Shown here: positions 14,885-22,842 of the stretch, in pieces
How the letters are laid out: every line of letters begins with the position of its first letter
Position numbering within the stretch: position 1 is the stretch's first letter
Assembly: GCA_016839955.1 (NCBI GenBank)
Contig: JAEOTI010000130.1
Location: 1 to 25,034 of the forward strand
Reading direction: 5' to 3'
Source: Candidatus Hodarchaeota archaeon
GTDB taxonomy: Archaea; Asgardarchaeota; Heimdallarchaeia; Hodarchaeales; YT1-057
Length of the DNA: 25,034 nt
The notes under the pieces: generated by a model
What the model saw: the letters and a program-made list of their open reading frames with translations, nothing else
Database searches by the model: none
What the model was told of the DNA's origin: nothing
Made by a program: the position numbers and the translations under genes

Positions 14885-15154
14885 CTATATTTTTATTCCA
14901 AACAAATAGGATCTTAATTCACGATACTCGTCTCTTGAGATATGAAACGTTTCGACTTTTTTTTCCTGTAATGCAATTTCTACCGCTCGTATATGTTTAC
15001 ATATCTTCTGGTTCTCTACTCCTAATGATCTTTGAAAACTTTCACAGGAGCATGAGTTATGAGTGACAAAATACTCTCGGTCTGCTCCAATTACAAAAAA
15101 TCGAGATTTATTGGAGGGAGTAATAATATATTGCTTGACTAATCCTTCTTCCAC
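14885..15154 (-). CDS. SWIM zinc-finger protein
   Basis: 89 residues containing a SWIM finger, CxCx(n)CxH: C35 and C37 in SCSCESF, C52 and H54 in ICKHIRA. Small archaeal SWIM proteins are known partners of Rad51/RadA paralogues in recombination, and eukaryotic SWIM proteins play a similar part in Shu complexes; a link to the RadA-like gene at 4204-4962 is only a thought. The GTG start at 15154 is the first standard start, but the frame is open upstream to a TAA at 15200-15202. Those 15 codons read FTDSKLTLEKRARVL, which runs naturally into VEEGLVKQYIITPSNKS as in longer SWIM proteins, so the true N-terminus may lie upstream at a non-standard start. Confidence 0.75.
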   Translation of the reverse strand: MEEGLVKQYIITPSNKSRFFVIGADREYFVTHNSCSCESFQRSLGVENQKICKHIRAVEIALQEKKVETFHISRDEYRELRSYLFGIKI

Positions 15155-15222
15155 AAGAACTCTTGCCCTTTTTTCTAAAGTTAGCTTTGAATCAGTAAAT
15201 TAAATCACTCTCTGATTATTTA

Positions 15223-16098
15223 TTAGAAATTTTTAGCCCATCCTCTCTTCTTTTTTGTAGGTTGAACATCATTGTTTGATAATTCGCTCAGTTTCCCTAA
15301 AAAACGACCATCCGACAAGATAATATCAAAGTCAATCAATGCAATAAGCTTACTCATAAATGCTGATGGGATATTTCGGGGACTCCTATTTACAGCTGTC
15401 CCAATTAACTGCTTGTTGAATGCTGGTAAAATTGTTACAGAAATATCGGCTGAAAAGTCCGTATCGTGTTCAGGGATATCGAATTTTCCTTCTACTATCT
15501 TGATATACTCATTTCGAGAGATCTTACCACGTAAGAACACCGCCATACGGTGATAAACATCCAAACCATCTTCAGGGACAAGGACTGTTGGGTGGATATG
15601 ACTCAGAATTATCTCGTTTGAAAGGAAAGAAGGATATGAGTGTCCATGCAATAAACCAATATAGCCCCGATCTGTTGTTTCAAGATAATATCCCCGCGAG
15701 CCTATCACTCGAACTGATTGTGGTAGAATTTTGTCAAAACTGATATCATGATTACCCCGAATAAGTATAATCTCTGGTTCCAAATCCCCAAGCGGTTCCA
15801 AGACCTTTTCTTTATATTTACGGTGATAATAACCTCCCACAGAAAACGCGCTACCGTCCTTACTAGACCCTCCATGACGAAATGAGTGTTCCAAATCTCC
15901 AAGGATGAAAACTGTGGAAGGATTAACTTTCTCAATTAATTCTATGAATTCATTGATTAAGATCTCAGACATACCGTGTAAGCGGACTCCTGCCTCTCTT
16001 TGCATTTCTAGTTCGAATCCAACATGGAAATCCGCAAGGAGAAGGTATTTTTCTCCTTTGTTTGAGACGATAAGGTGTCGTTGATCATCAAATGCCAT
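15223..16098 (-). CDS. Calcineurin-like metallophosphoesterase (PdeM/COG1407-like)
   Basis: Binuclear-metal phosphoesterase of 291 residues. Metal-site motifs are complete: D23-x-H25 in LLADFHVGFE, GDLEH at 67-71, GNHD at 115-118, H151-G-H153 in LLHGHSYPS and SHIHP at 166-170. This order and the LADFHVGFE start match archaeal ICC-like phosphoesterases, related to the bacterial DNA-ligase-associated PdeM. The C-terminal ~40 residues, ending KKKRGWAKNF, are extra and basic. The substrate is unknown (nucleic-acid ends or cyclic nucleotides are common in the group). ATG 16098, weak ribosome site. Downstream on the same strand lies the SWIM gene, about 70 bases away, possibly a repair-related pair. 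Confidence 0.87.
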   Translation of the reverse strand: MAFDDQRHLIVSNKGEKYLLLADFHVGFELEMQREAGVRLHGMSEILINEFIELIEKVNPSTVFILGDLEHSFRHGGSSKDGSAFSVGGYYHRKYKEKVLEPLGDLEPEIILIRGNHDISFDKILPQSVRVIGSRGYYLETTDRGYIGLLHGHSYPSFLSNEIILSHIHPTVLVPEDGLDVYHRMAVFLRGKISRNEYIKIVEGKFDIPEHDTDFSADISVTILPAFNKQLIGTAVNRSPRNIPSAFMSKLIALIDFDIILSDGRFLGKLSELSNNDVQPTKKKRGWAKNF

Positions 16099-16284
16099 AA
16101 AATGTCATCCAATCGTGTTTTTACATATATTTCTTCATCTTTACAAGTATTAATTTATTCTGACTGTTTGATGAGAGAGTTTTGATCATTATCATAATCG
16201 GAGAACGAAAATTAATCTTAAGTTGGTAATCAAATTAAGTAAAATGATTTTCAAGCTCAATGTAGGAATTTGGAAGTATAAAGC

Positions 16285-17352
16285 ATGACTGTTTCGGAAT
16301 TTAATATGAATGGCTTACGGTCCTTTCAACTACCTGAAATGCCCAAAAAAATACAGTCATGTATAGAAAGAGCTCCAGATACGGTAGTTATTACTGGTCA
16401 CAAGAATGCTGACCTTGATGTCCTAGGCTCATCTGTAGGTTTAGCTGAATTTCTTACTCATCAATTTCCTAAGAAAAAGATCATTGTGGTTTTGAAATCA
16501 ATCAGTAATTTGACAAAAAAACTAGCAGATTCTCTGGGTATCGTAGTAAAACATGAACTTGAAGATATTAGTTTTCCTGCATGTTTAATCCTTGTTGATT
16601 GTAATATATTAGACATTACAGGCTTTACTCAAGAATTTTGTTTAGAAAATTTCTCGCTAAGAATAATTATAGACCATCATGCTGAATCTACAGCTGGAAA
16701 CAATGAGGTACACGAATATTGGTTAGAACCAAGTTTTTATGCAACGAGTGAGGTTGTTACAACTTTAGCAATACAAATGAAATACAAATTTTCCTGTACG
16801 ACCGCTTCTGCGTTATTAGGAGGTATAATCTACGACACTCAACGGTTCCGACGAGCTGATGCGGCTCTTTTTCAAACAACGCGCCAATTATTACAATGGG
16901 GTGCTGATTACGAAACAATAGAGGCTCTTTTTCGAGTTGAACTTGAACAAATGGAAAAAAAAGCTCGATTGAAAGCAGGACAACGACTTCAGTTAAAAAC
17001 AGTAAAAGAATGTCTAATTGCATTTTCTCATGTTAGTTCATTTGAAGCATCGGCGGCCAGAGCAATAATGGGTTTAGGAGCAGATTTAGCTGTTGTAATA
17101 GCAAGCCGAAAAGAAGAAACACGTGTTAGCGTTCGAGCTAGCCGATCATTTTTACTTGCTTTCAACATTTCAGTCGCCCAAGATCTTATGGATCCAATTG
17201 CTAGTGAATTTGGTGGGTTTGGTGGAGGACATCGAGGAGCTGGTGGACTAAATATACCAAAACAAATCGCTGTTGCTAAGTTAGTAGATGCAGTGATGCA
17301 ACGATTAGAATTCTTTGAGTCAAAAGGAAGGAATGGTTCGGTCGAAGAATGA
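16285..17352 (+). CDS. DHH-DHHA1 phosphoesterase (NrnA/RecJ-like)
   Basis: DHH-superfamily phosphoesterase of 355 residues, acting on short oligonucleotides, cyclic dinucleotides or related substrates. Motif I GHKNADLDVLGSS (38-50), motif II VDCN (104-107), motif III DHH (130-132) and motif IV IIYDTQRF (181-188) supply the Mn-binding residues. The DHHA1 domain ends with GGFGGGHRGAGG (310-321), the substrate-binding GGGH loop. ATG 16285 has GGAAG about eight bases upstream. Its stop overlaps the ecfA1 start (ATGA at 17349-17352), so it heads the transporter operon. The coupling suggests shared need, not a shared substrate. Confidence 0.88.
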   Translation: MTVSEFNMNGLRSFQLPEMPKKIQSCIERAPDTVVITGHKNADLDVLGSSVGLAEFLTHQFPKKKIIVVLKSISNLTKKLADSLGIVVKHELEDISFPACLILVDCNILDITGFTQEFCLENFSLRIIIDHHAESTAGNNEVHEYWLEPSFYATSEVVTTLAIQMKYKFSCTTASALLGGIIYDTQRFRRADAALFQTTRQLLQWGADYETIEALFRVELEQMEKKARLKAGQRLQLKTVKECLIAFSHVSSFEASAARAIMGLGADLAVVIASRKEETRVSVRASRSFLLAFNISVAQDLMDPIASEFGGFGGGHRGAGGLNIPKQIAVAKLVDAVMQRLEFFESKGRNGSVEE

Positions 17353-18212
17353 ATACGATCATAAAATCACAAAATGTGACATTTTCTTATGATCACACTA
17401 GATTTCCTGCTGTACGAAACCTCTCTTTTGAAGTGAAAGAAGGAGACTTTATTGTACTCACTGGTCCAACAGGAAGTGGAAAAACAACCGTTTTACGGTT
17501 AATACAGGGATTAATTCCACACTTTTATACAGGATTATTTACTGGACACCTTGAAATTGATGGAGTAAATATCCAGCAAACTAATATTGCCTTAAACGCA
17601 ACAAAGGTTGGGTATGTATTTCAAGATCCAGAAATACAGGTTATTGGTACAACTGTAGAAAAAGACATTGCATTTGGACTTGAGAATTTAGCTGTAGAAC
17701 CAATAATAATGAAATCCGCAGTAAAAGAAATCTTAAAGACTTTTTCGATTGAAAATTATTCTACCCGGACCCCCTCCACATTAAGTGGGGGAGAACTACG
17801 GCTTGTTTCACTTGCTAGTGTACTAGTAATGAAACCAAAAATTGTTGTTTTTGATGAAGCGAGCACTTACCTAGATGCACCAAATGTTACAAAACTCACT
17901 GAAATTTTGTCTAATCTTAAAAAACAAGGTTTTACCATAATTTATGCTGGGCATGACTTAACGCCAGTCGTACAACTTGCTGACGAGATATGGTTAATTG
18001 AGAAAGGACAAATTACAAACAAAGGGCCACCAATTGAGCTATTAGAAAGTGAAAATACCTCAGGTAGTGTAATAATTCCTCCTCTTATACATTGTTTTCT
18101 CAAAATACGTAATAAAGTTAGGAACAAAGAGATTCCCATCCCTAAAGAAGTTAAAGAGGCTCAAAACTGGTTAATAGAAAAATCAATTACTAGTAAAGCT
18201 CAAAACACTTGA
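17349..18212 (+). CDS. ecfA1: Energy-coupling factor transporter ATPase EcfA1
   Basis: ATPase of an ECF-type vitamin or metal importer. Walker A GPTGSGKTT (39-47), the ECF-specific Q-loop region VFQDPEIQVIGTTVEKDIAFG (VFQDPE at 90-95), ABC signature LSGGE (145-149), Walker B with catalytic Glu170 in VVFDEAS, D-loop YLD and H-loop AGHD. 287 residues with a C-terminal extension of about 50 residues rich in charged residues. It overlaps the DHH gene by four bases, and ecfA2 starts 19 bases after its stop. It should pair with EcfA2 under EcfT at the cytoplasmic membrane face. Confidence 0.92.
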   Translation: MNTIIKSQNVTFSYDHTRFPAVRNLSFEVKEGDFIVLTGPTGSGKTTVLRLIQGLIPHFYTGLFTGHLEIDGVNIQQTNIALNATKVGYVFQDPEIQVIGTTVEKDIAFGLENLAVEPIIMKSAVKEILKTFSIENYSTRTPSTLSGGELRLVSLASVLVMKPKIVVFDEASTYLDAPNVTKLTEILSNLKKQGFTIIYAGHDLTPVVQLADEIWLIEKGQITNKGPPIELLESENTSGSVIIPPLIHCFLKIRNKVRNKEIPIPKEVKEAQNWLIEKSITSKAQNT

Positions 18213-18231
18213 AAATTCGGAGTGGAGGACA

Positions 18232-19050
18232 ATGCGCAGAGAAATTCTTCAAATGAATGAAGTAAATTTCTCATATTCAAACAAACTCATTTTTAAAAAC
18301 TTTTCAGCAACATTCCATACAGCAGAAGTTGTAGCAGTTCTTGGAGCAAACGGAACTGGAAAAACAACTTTGATCAAGCTCCTAAATGGTCTTCTTCGTC
18401 CTCAAAAAGGGAAAATAATAGTGAATGGTAAACCAATACCAAAAAAAGTTAGTGATGTAGCAAAAACTATTTCTAGTGCTTTTCAGAATCCAACACATCA
18501 ATTTTTCACCTCAAGTGTAAAGGAAGAATTACGAGTATCTCTACAATTATCTAAAAAAATCAATTCAAACTTTGAACAGGCTTTGAATGAATTAGCACAA
18601 CAATTTTATTTAATTGAATTACTAGAAAGGTCACCTTTCTCATTAAGCTCTGGAGAACAAAGAAGATTGGCAATTGCAGCAATTATTGCATTGGATTCTA
18701 GCTTGGTTGCATTAGATGAACCCACTGCGGGTCAAGATGTCATAGGTCGAAAACTTCTTCGAACCATTTTAACTCAACTAAAAAGAAAGGGTAGAGGTAT
18801 TATAGTTACAACACATGATGTAGAATGGATAATACCAATTGCAGATCGAATTATTATTCTCCAAAGAAACCAAACTGCAATAGAAATTCCAATTTCAGAA
18901 TTATTGAGCTCTTATAAAATATTTCAATCCAACGGAGTCCGTGTTCCACAATTAATAGAATTAGGGAGTTATTTAGGCTTAAAATCTGTTGAGAACTATA
19001 ATCTCTTAGAAGAAGAGATTGTCAACATCGTGAATTCTAGACTTTCTTGA
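18232..19050 (+). CDS. ecfA2: Energy-coupling factor transporter ATPase EcfA2
   Basis: Second ATPase of the ECF module, 272 residues. Walker A LGANGTGKTT (37-46), Q-loop FQNPTHQFFTSSVKEEL, signature LSSGEQRR (138-145, the ABC signature with Ser for the first Gly), Walker B with LVALDEPTAG (158-167), and H-loop THD. The extra C-terminal 70 residues are the usual ECF dimer region. ATG 18232 follows GGAG by nine bases. ecfT starts 13 bases after its stop. EcfA1 and EcfA2 form the heterodimer that drives substrate uptake by EcfT and an S component. Confidence 0.92.
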   Translation: MRREILQMNEVNFSYSNKLIFKNFSATFHTAEVVAVLGANGTGKTTLIKLLNGLLRPQKGKIIVNGKPIPKKVSDVAKTISSAFQNPTHQFFTSSVKEELRVSLQLSKKINSNFEQALNELAQQFYLIELLERSPFSLSSGEQRRLAIAAIIALDSSLVALDEPTAGQDVIGRKLLRTILTQLKRKGRGIIVTTHDVEWIIPIADRIIILQRNQTAIEIPISELLSSYKIFQSNGVRVPQLIELGSYLGLKSVENYNLLEEEIVNIVNSRLS

Positions 19051-19063
19051 GATCTAAGGAGAG

Positions 19064-19762
19064 ATGCAGAAATTGAGTGGGACACAAGATGTAGATCCAC
19101 GAGTAAAAATTCTCTTCTTGATTGTTGTTATGATTCTTATTTTTCTTTCTAGATCCTTAGATCAACTATTCCTTTTAGAGTTCCTCATACTTTTAGTGAT
19201 CTTCGACCATGGTCTTCTTAAGAAATGGCTAAAGTTTACAGTATCTGTAATATTCTTCTTAATAATCATTATTGGGATTAATTATCTCATAGTTTCTCCA
19301 GGTAATGTTTCAGCTGCAATTGAGGCTGGATTCCGTATTTTGTGCTTTTTCAGCTTAATGTTTTGGTTTAGCTCATCTGTCCAACCTGATCATCTAGCTC
19401 AAGCCTTAACATCATTGAAGCTTCCTTATTCCCTGTCATGGCAGCTTGCCACAGCCTATCGATTTATCCCATTGTTTGAGACTGAAACAAAGAGGGTTGT
19501 AGAAGCTCAACTCAGTCGAGGAATACCCCTTGACAAAGGCATTTTTCCACGAATTAAAGGGTCTATTAATTTGGTTATACCCCTCCTGGCAAATACCCTT
19601 ATAAAATCTGACCAATTGGCAGAAGCATTAGTAACACGTAGTTGGGACCCTAGAAAGAAGAGAACAAACCTCTACCCACTTAAAATGCATTCTTATGATT
19701 ACTTCATATTAACCATTATCACTTTTTTTGGGTGTTTAGGTGTTTGGCTGCTTTTAGGCTAG
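19064..19762 (+). CDS. ecfT: Energy-coupling factor transmembrane protein EcfT
   Basis: Membrane scaffold of the ECF importer, 232 residues with about five hydrophobic helices. Its cytoplasmic coupling helices carry the two Ala/Ser-Arg motifs, AQLSRGIPLDKG and EALVTRSWDP, that dock in the EcfA ATPases. ATG 19064 is only two bases from AAGGAG, too close for a normal start; TTG 19073 (giving MSGTQDVDPRVKI) lies eleven bases away and is a fair alternative. No substrate-binding S component is seen in the operon or elsewhere in the window, so the module probably serves S proteins encoded elsewhere (group II arrangement). Confidence 0.87.
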   Translation: MQKLSGTQDVDPRVKILFLIVVMILIFLSRSLDQLFLLEFLILLVIFDHGLLKKWLKFTVSVIFFLIIIIGINYLIVSPGNVSAAIEAGFRILCFFSLMFWFSSSVQPDHLAQALTSLKLPYSLSWQLATAYRFIPLFETETKRVVEAQLSRGIPLDKGIFPRIKGSINLVIPLLANTLIKSDQLAEALVTRSWDPRKKRTNLYPLKMHSYDYFILTIITFFGCLGVWLLLG

Positions 19763-19795
19763 GTTCTTGAAGAGGAACGATAAAAACTTCATTGG

Positions 19796-20740
19796 TTGAG
19801 AATATTGGAATGCTTAGTTACTGGTGGGGCAGGATTCATTGGAAGCCATCTAGTAGATTATTTACTTAAATTGGGTCATAATGTTACCATTATTGATGAC
19901 TTTAGCACTGGTTTTGAAAGTAATTTGGAAGAAGCGAATAATTTTGCCTCAAATGGACAATTAAGGATTTTAAAAGGAAGTATTCTAAACCTTAGATTGG
20001 TTTCAGAAGCGGTACGAGGAAAAGATGTTATTTTTCATTATGCTGCCCAAATAAATGTGCGAAAATCCACTGCGGATCCTTTATTTGATGAAAACATTAA
20101 TATAAAGGGCTCCTTACTCCTTTATGAACAAGCAGTGAAAGCAGAGGTCTCTAAAATAATTTTTGCAGCTTCTGGAGGTGCAATGTACGGTGAACCTGCA
20201 TCTGTTCCCGTTGGTGAAAAAGAAGCAATGCTACCATTATCACCATATGGCATCTCTAAAATGGCAGCAGAGCAATATCTTCTCTATTTTGGTAATAACA
20301 CAGATACAACAACGATTTCATTACGATTTGCTAATATTTACGGTCCAAGACAAGACCCAAAAGGAGAAGCAGGTGTAATTTCAATTTTTCTTGAGGCTAT
20401 TAACTCGGGGAATCCTCTTCTAATATTTGGAGAAGGAAAAGATACACGAGATTATGTTTCAGTTCGTGATGTGTTGGCAGCAAATCAAACAGCGTTGGAC
20501 TTTACAAAAAATGGAGCCTTCAATATTGGAACGGGAAAAGAAAGCTCAGTATTGGATCTCATTGATATTATGGAAAAAGTCACTGAAATAACCCCTGAGA
20601 GAAACTTCCTTCCCCCAAGACCAGGAGAAGTTCATCGAATAGCATTAAATTCTGCATTAGCTCAAAAGCAACTTGGTTGGGTTCCAAAAGTAGGATTGGA
20701 AGAAGGAATCCAGGAAGTTTGGGATTGGTTCAAGGGTTAA
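19796..20740 (+). CDS. NAD-dependent epimerase/dehydratase, GalE-like extended SDR
   Basis: Short-chain dehydrogenase of the extended type, 314 residues, acting on a nucleotide sugar; UDP-glucose 4-epimerase (GalE) is the commonest activity. The Rossmann motif is LVTGGAGFIGSH, the acidic NAD-binding turn IIDDFSTG, and the catalytic set Ser126 in AASGG and Y151-GIS-K155. A motif RFANIYGPRQDP and the end GWVPKVGLEEGIQEVWDWF are typical. TTG 19796 gives MRILECLVTGG; TTG 19805 would give the more usual short lead MECLVTGG. Neither has a clear ribosome site. It lies 33 bases after ecfT, and its last bases overlap the convergent gene's end by 11. UDP-glucose for it would come from a GalU like the broken one at 1-557. 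Confidence 0.85.
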   Translation: MRILECLVTGGAGFIGSHLVDYLLKLGHNVTIIDDFSTGFESNLEEANNFASNGQLRILKGSILNLRLVSEAVRGKDVIFHYAAQINVRKSTADPLFDENINIKGSLLLYEQAVKAEVSKIIFAASGGAMYGEPASVPVGEKEAMLPLSPYGISKMAAEQYLLYFGNNTDTTTISLRFANIYGPRQDPKGEAGVISIFLEAINSGNPLLIFGEGKDTRDYVSVRDVLAANQTALDFTKNGAFNIGTGKESSVLDLIDIMEKVTEITPERNFLPPRPGEVHRIALNSALAQKQLGWVPKVGLEEGIQEVWDWFKG

Positions 20741-22733
20741 TTACTTTGATTTTCTCTCGACAGATTGGACATTCGCCCTGTTTTCGAATCCAAGCTTGCC
20801 AATGGTCTTTATGAAATTCTCGCCCACAAAATGGACAAGCAGTGCTTACAGTTGTAATATAGTCGTCACAAAGCTCACAGATAGGAAATTTTTGTTTTTC
20901 TGAAATAGTATCTTTAACGATTGTAGCATCAATAATAATTGGTTTTTCTTCTTCAACAGCTTCAATTTCTTCAATTATCTCAACAGTCGGAGAACTTTCC
21001 TCTTCTAATATATCTTCAGAACCAGCAGGAAGTGCTAATTGTTGAGACTCAGATGGAGCTCCGAGTTGGTCTCTAGCACTTATTATCTGGTTGACTTTAT
21101 CTTGAATGGTTTTTTGAATTTCAGTTTCATCAATCGTTCCTTCTCGTATAGTAAACCCAAAGATCCGTACAATTGAGCCTTTAGGTGTATCAATCACAGA
21201 AAAGAGAGGAGTATGGACTACATCAAGGTGTTTCGTGGAAAGAACACGAAGGAAGGGTAACGCCACAAGGTCTCCTAATTTAGAATCCATTACTTCAAGG
21301 AATGGTAACTTAACATAGGTCATTAAACCTCTTTCAATAACCCTCAGTCCAGGAAGAGAAACAAATGTTCCCTCTTTTGTGTCTCGAACCCCATAGCGTG
21401 ACATTTTTGGAACAACAGAAGAGAAATCATGTATAGAAAAACTGCCTTTCTTTAATTGTGCCATACTACTTCCAATAAATTCAGATATTTTTTCCCGACT
21501 TGACCCAATTTTAGCGAGAGCACTATCAGAAAAAGAGGTTGGAACAAGAGCACTCTTTTCCTTCAACTTATTCCATTCATCATGGGGGATAACAAATGTT
21601 TGTGGTCTACTTGGTAACTTTTTCTTTGGGCTAATTCCTTCGCTAGAGGGCTGTTTACCAAGAACCATAAGAGTTGTGTCTTTCTCAGTTTCATTTAGGG
21701 GAAAGACAATAGAATCTTTAGCAATAGATAAGGATTCTTTAGCCTTCCCTGGGAGTTTAATATCCTCAGTTGCTGATAAAACTGGTCTCTGAGTCAGATT
21801 AGGAGAGTTTACATTAATGTCTTCTTGAAATTGCTGGAGAGATACCCCTACTGAATCTAGTCGTTGTTTAAGTTGTTCTTGGTTTGCAATGAAGGGAAAT
21901 GGGTTCAAACCTCGTTGAAGTGCAACTACATGAATGAAAATGCCCAAACCAATAAGCACTAGTGCTATTTCTATCCAATTAGGTTCTGTGAGCCAATCAA
22001 GTAGTGTCTCAAAAAGGAGAACTATTAAAGCTCCAAGGATTAAACTATCTCGAAGTCCTTCAAGACGGGAAGACTGTGGGACAACAGGAAGTGCTCTTCC
22101 AGCTGTAAGTTGTAGAATTCCGAGGCGAGAGGGTCCTAATCCTGCCAATACATAAGTTATAATAGCGCACAAGAAGATGGAGTCTGGTGGATATTCGATT
22201 GAAACAAAATTTAACCAATAAAAAATGAAAATGCTGATAGATGCTGAAGATACACCACGTGATAGAAGCAAAAAGAAATCAAGAATTTTTTGCTGTTTTA
22301 GGAGCTGAATATCTAATCTACTGAGTAACAAACCTGCTGCAATAAGAATGAGAATTGTCCAATGTTCGATATCTTTGTAACTATTCAGAATTGTGAAATC
22401 CAAATTATTAGGGAATTGATCTGAAAGGACATCTACATCCTCTTTTTCAAAAAAAATTAATAAAATGTAAAGCATTATAGTTCGAGAGCCTGCTTGTACT
22501 AAACTTTGACCAGCATCACCTAGATCTGGATTGAATATTTTTTGGAAAGTAGCAAATATAGCAGTAAGAATCATCAACACAAAGAAGAACACTCGGTAGT
22601 TGTTATCAATAGGTAAAAAAGCACACATAATCCAAAGAAAGGCAAAAAAGGCGCCAGTTCGTTCTAAAACAGTTTTTGGGGTAATTAACTCTTCAACATT
22701 CTGAAGAGCTAACGATTCGACACCACCATACAA
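20730..22733 (-). CDS. Multi-span membrane protein with 16-residue repeats and C-terminal RING-like zinc finger
   Basis: 667 residues, no family recognised. Residues 1-275 hold about eight membrane helices (roughly 24-41, 46-63, 84-95, 125-138, 150-174, 185-200, 229-247, 254-271). A polar linker follows (276-440). Residues 456-530 are five tandem units of exactly 16 residues with pattern V-x-L-P-x-L-x-V: prolines at 461, 477, 493 and 509 (phenylalanine at 525), valines at 458, 474, 490, 506 and 522. A sixth, weaker unit may precede. After an acidic, helical stretch comes a cross-brace zinc finger: C619-x2-C622, C633-x2-C636, H641-x2-H644, C655-x2-C658, with FH and CPIC spacing like RING fingers. 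Membrane-anchored RING proteins in eukaryotes are ubiquitin ligases, so an E3-like role is possible but unproven. TTG 22733 has no clear ribosome site, so the start may be leaderless. Confidence 0.8.
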   Translation of the reverse strand: MYGGVESLALQNVEELITPKTVLERTGAFFAFLWIMCAFLPIDNNYRVFFFVLMILTAIFATFQKIFNPDLGDAGQSLVQAGSRTIMLYILLIFFEKEDVDVLSDQFPNNLDFTILNSYKDIEHWTILILIAAGLLLSRLDIQLLKQQKILDFFLLLSRGVSSASISIFIFYWLNFVSIEYPPDSIFLCAIITYVLAGLGPSRLGILQLTAGRALPVVPQSSRLEGLRDSLILGALIVLLFETLLDWLTEPNWIEIALVLIGLGIFIHVVALQRGLNPFPFIANQEQLKQRLDSVGVSLQQFQEDINVNSPNLTQRPVLSATEDIKLPGKAKESLSIAKDSIVFPLNETEKDTTLMVLGKQPSSEGISPKKKLPSRPQTFVIPHDEWNKLKEKSALVPTSFSDSALAKIGSSREKISEFIGSSMAQLKKGSFSIHDFSSVVPKMSRYGVRDTKEGTFVSLPGLRVIERGLMTYVKLPFLEVMDSKLGDLVALPFLRVLSTKHLDVVHTPLFSVIDTPKGSIVRIFGFTIREGTIDETEIQKTIQDKVNQIISARDQLGAPSESQQLALPAGSEDILEEESSPTVEIIEEIEAVEEEKPIIIDATIVKDTISEKQKFPICELCDDYITTVSTACPFCGREFHKDHWQAWIRKQGECPICREKIKVINP

Positions 22734-22842
22734 TCAAAAATGCCCCCGTTTGGCACATTAAGAAAATAGAATGTCTTACTATTTATTGAATTTTGCGTTG
22801 ACACAAGGATGAATTTGAACTAAATCAGGAATGCGTTAATCA

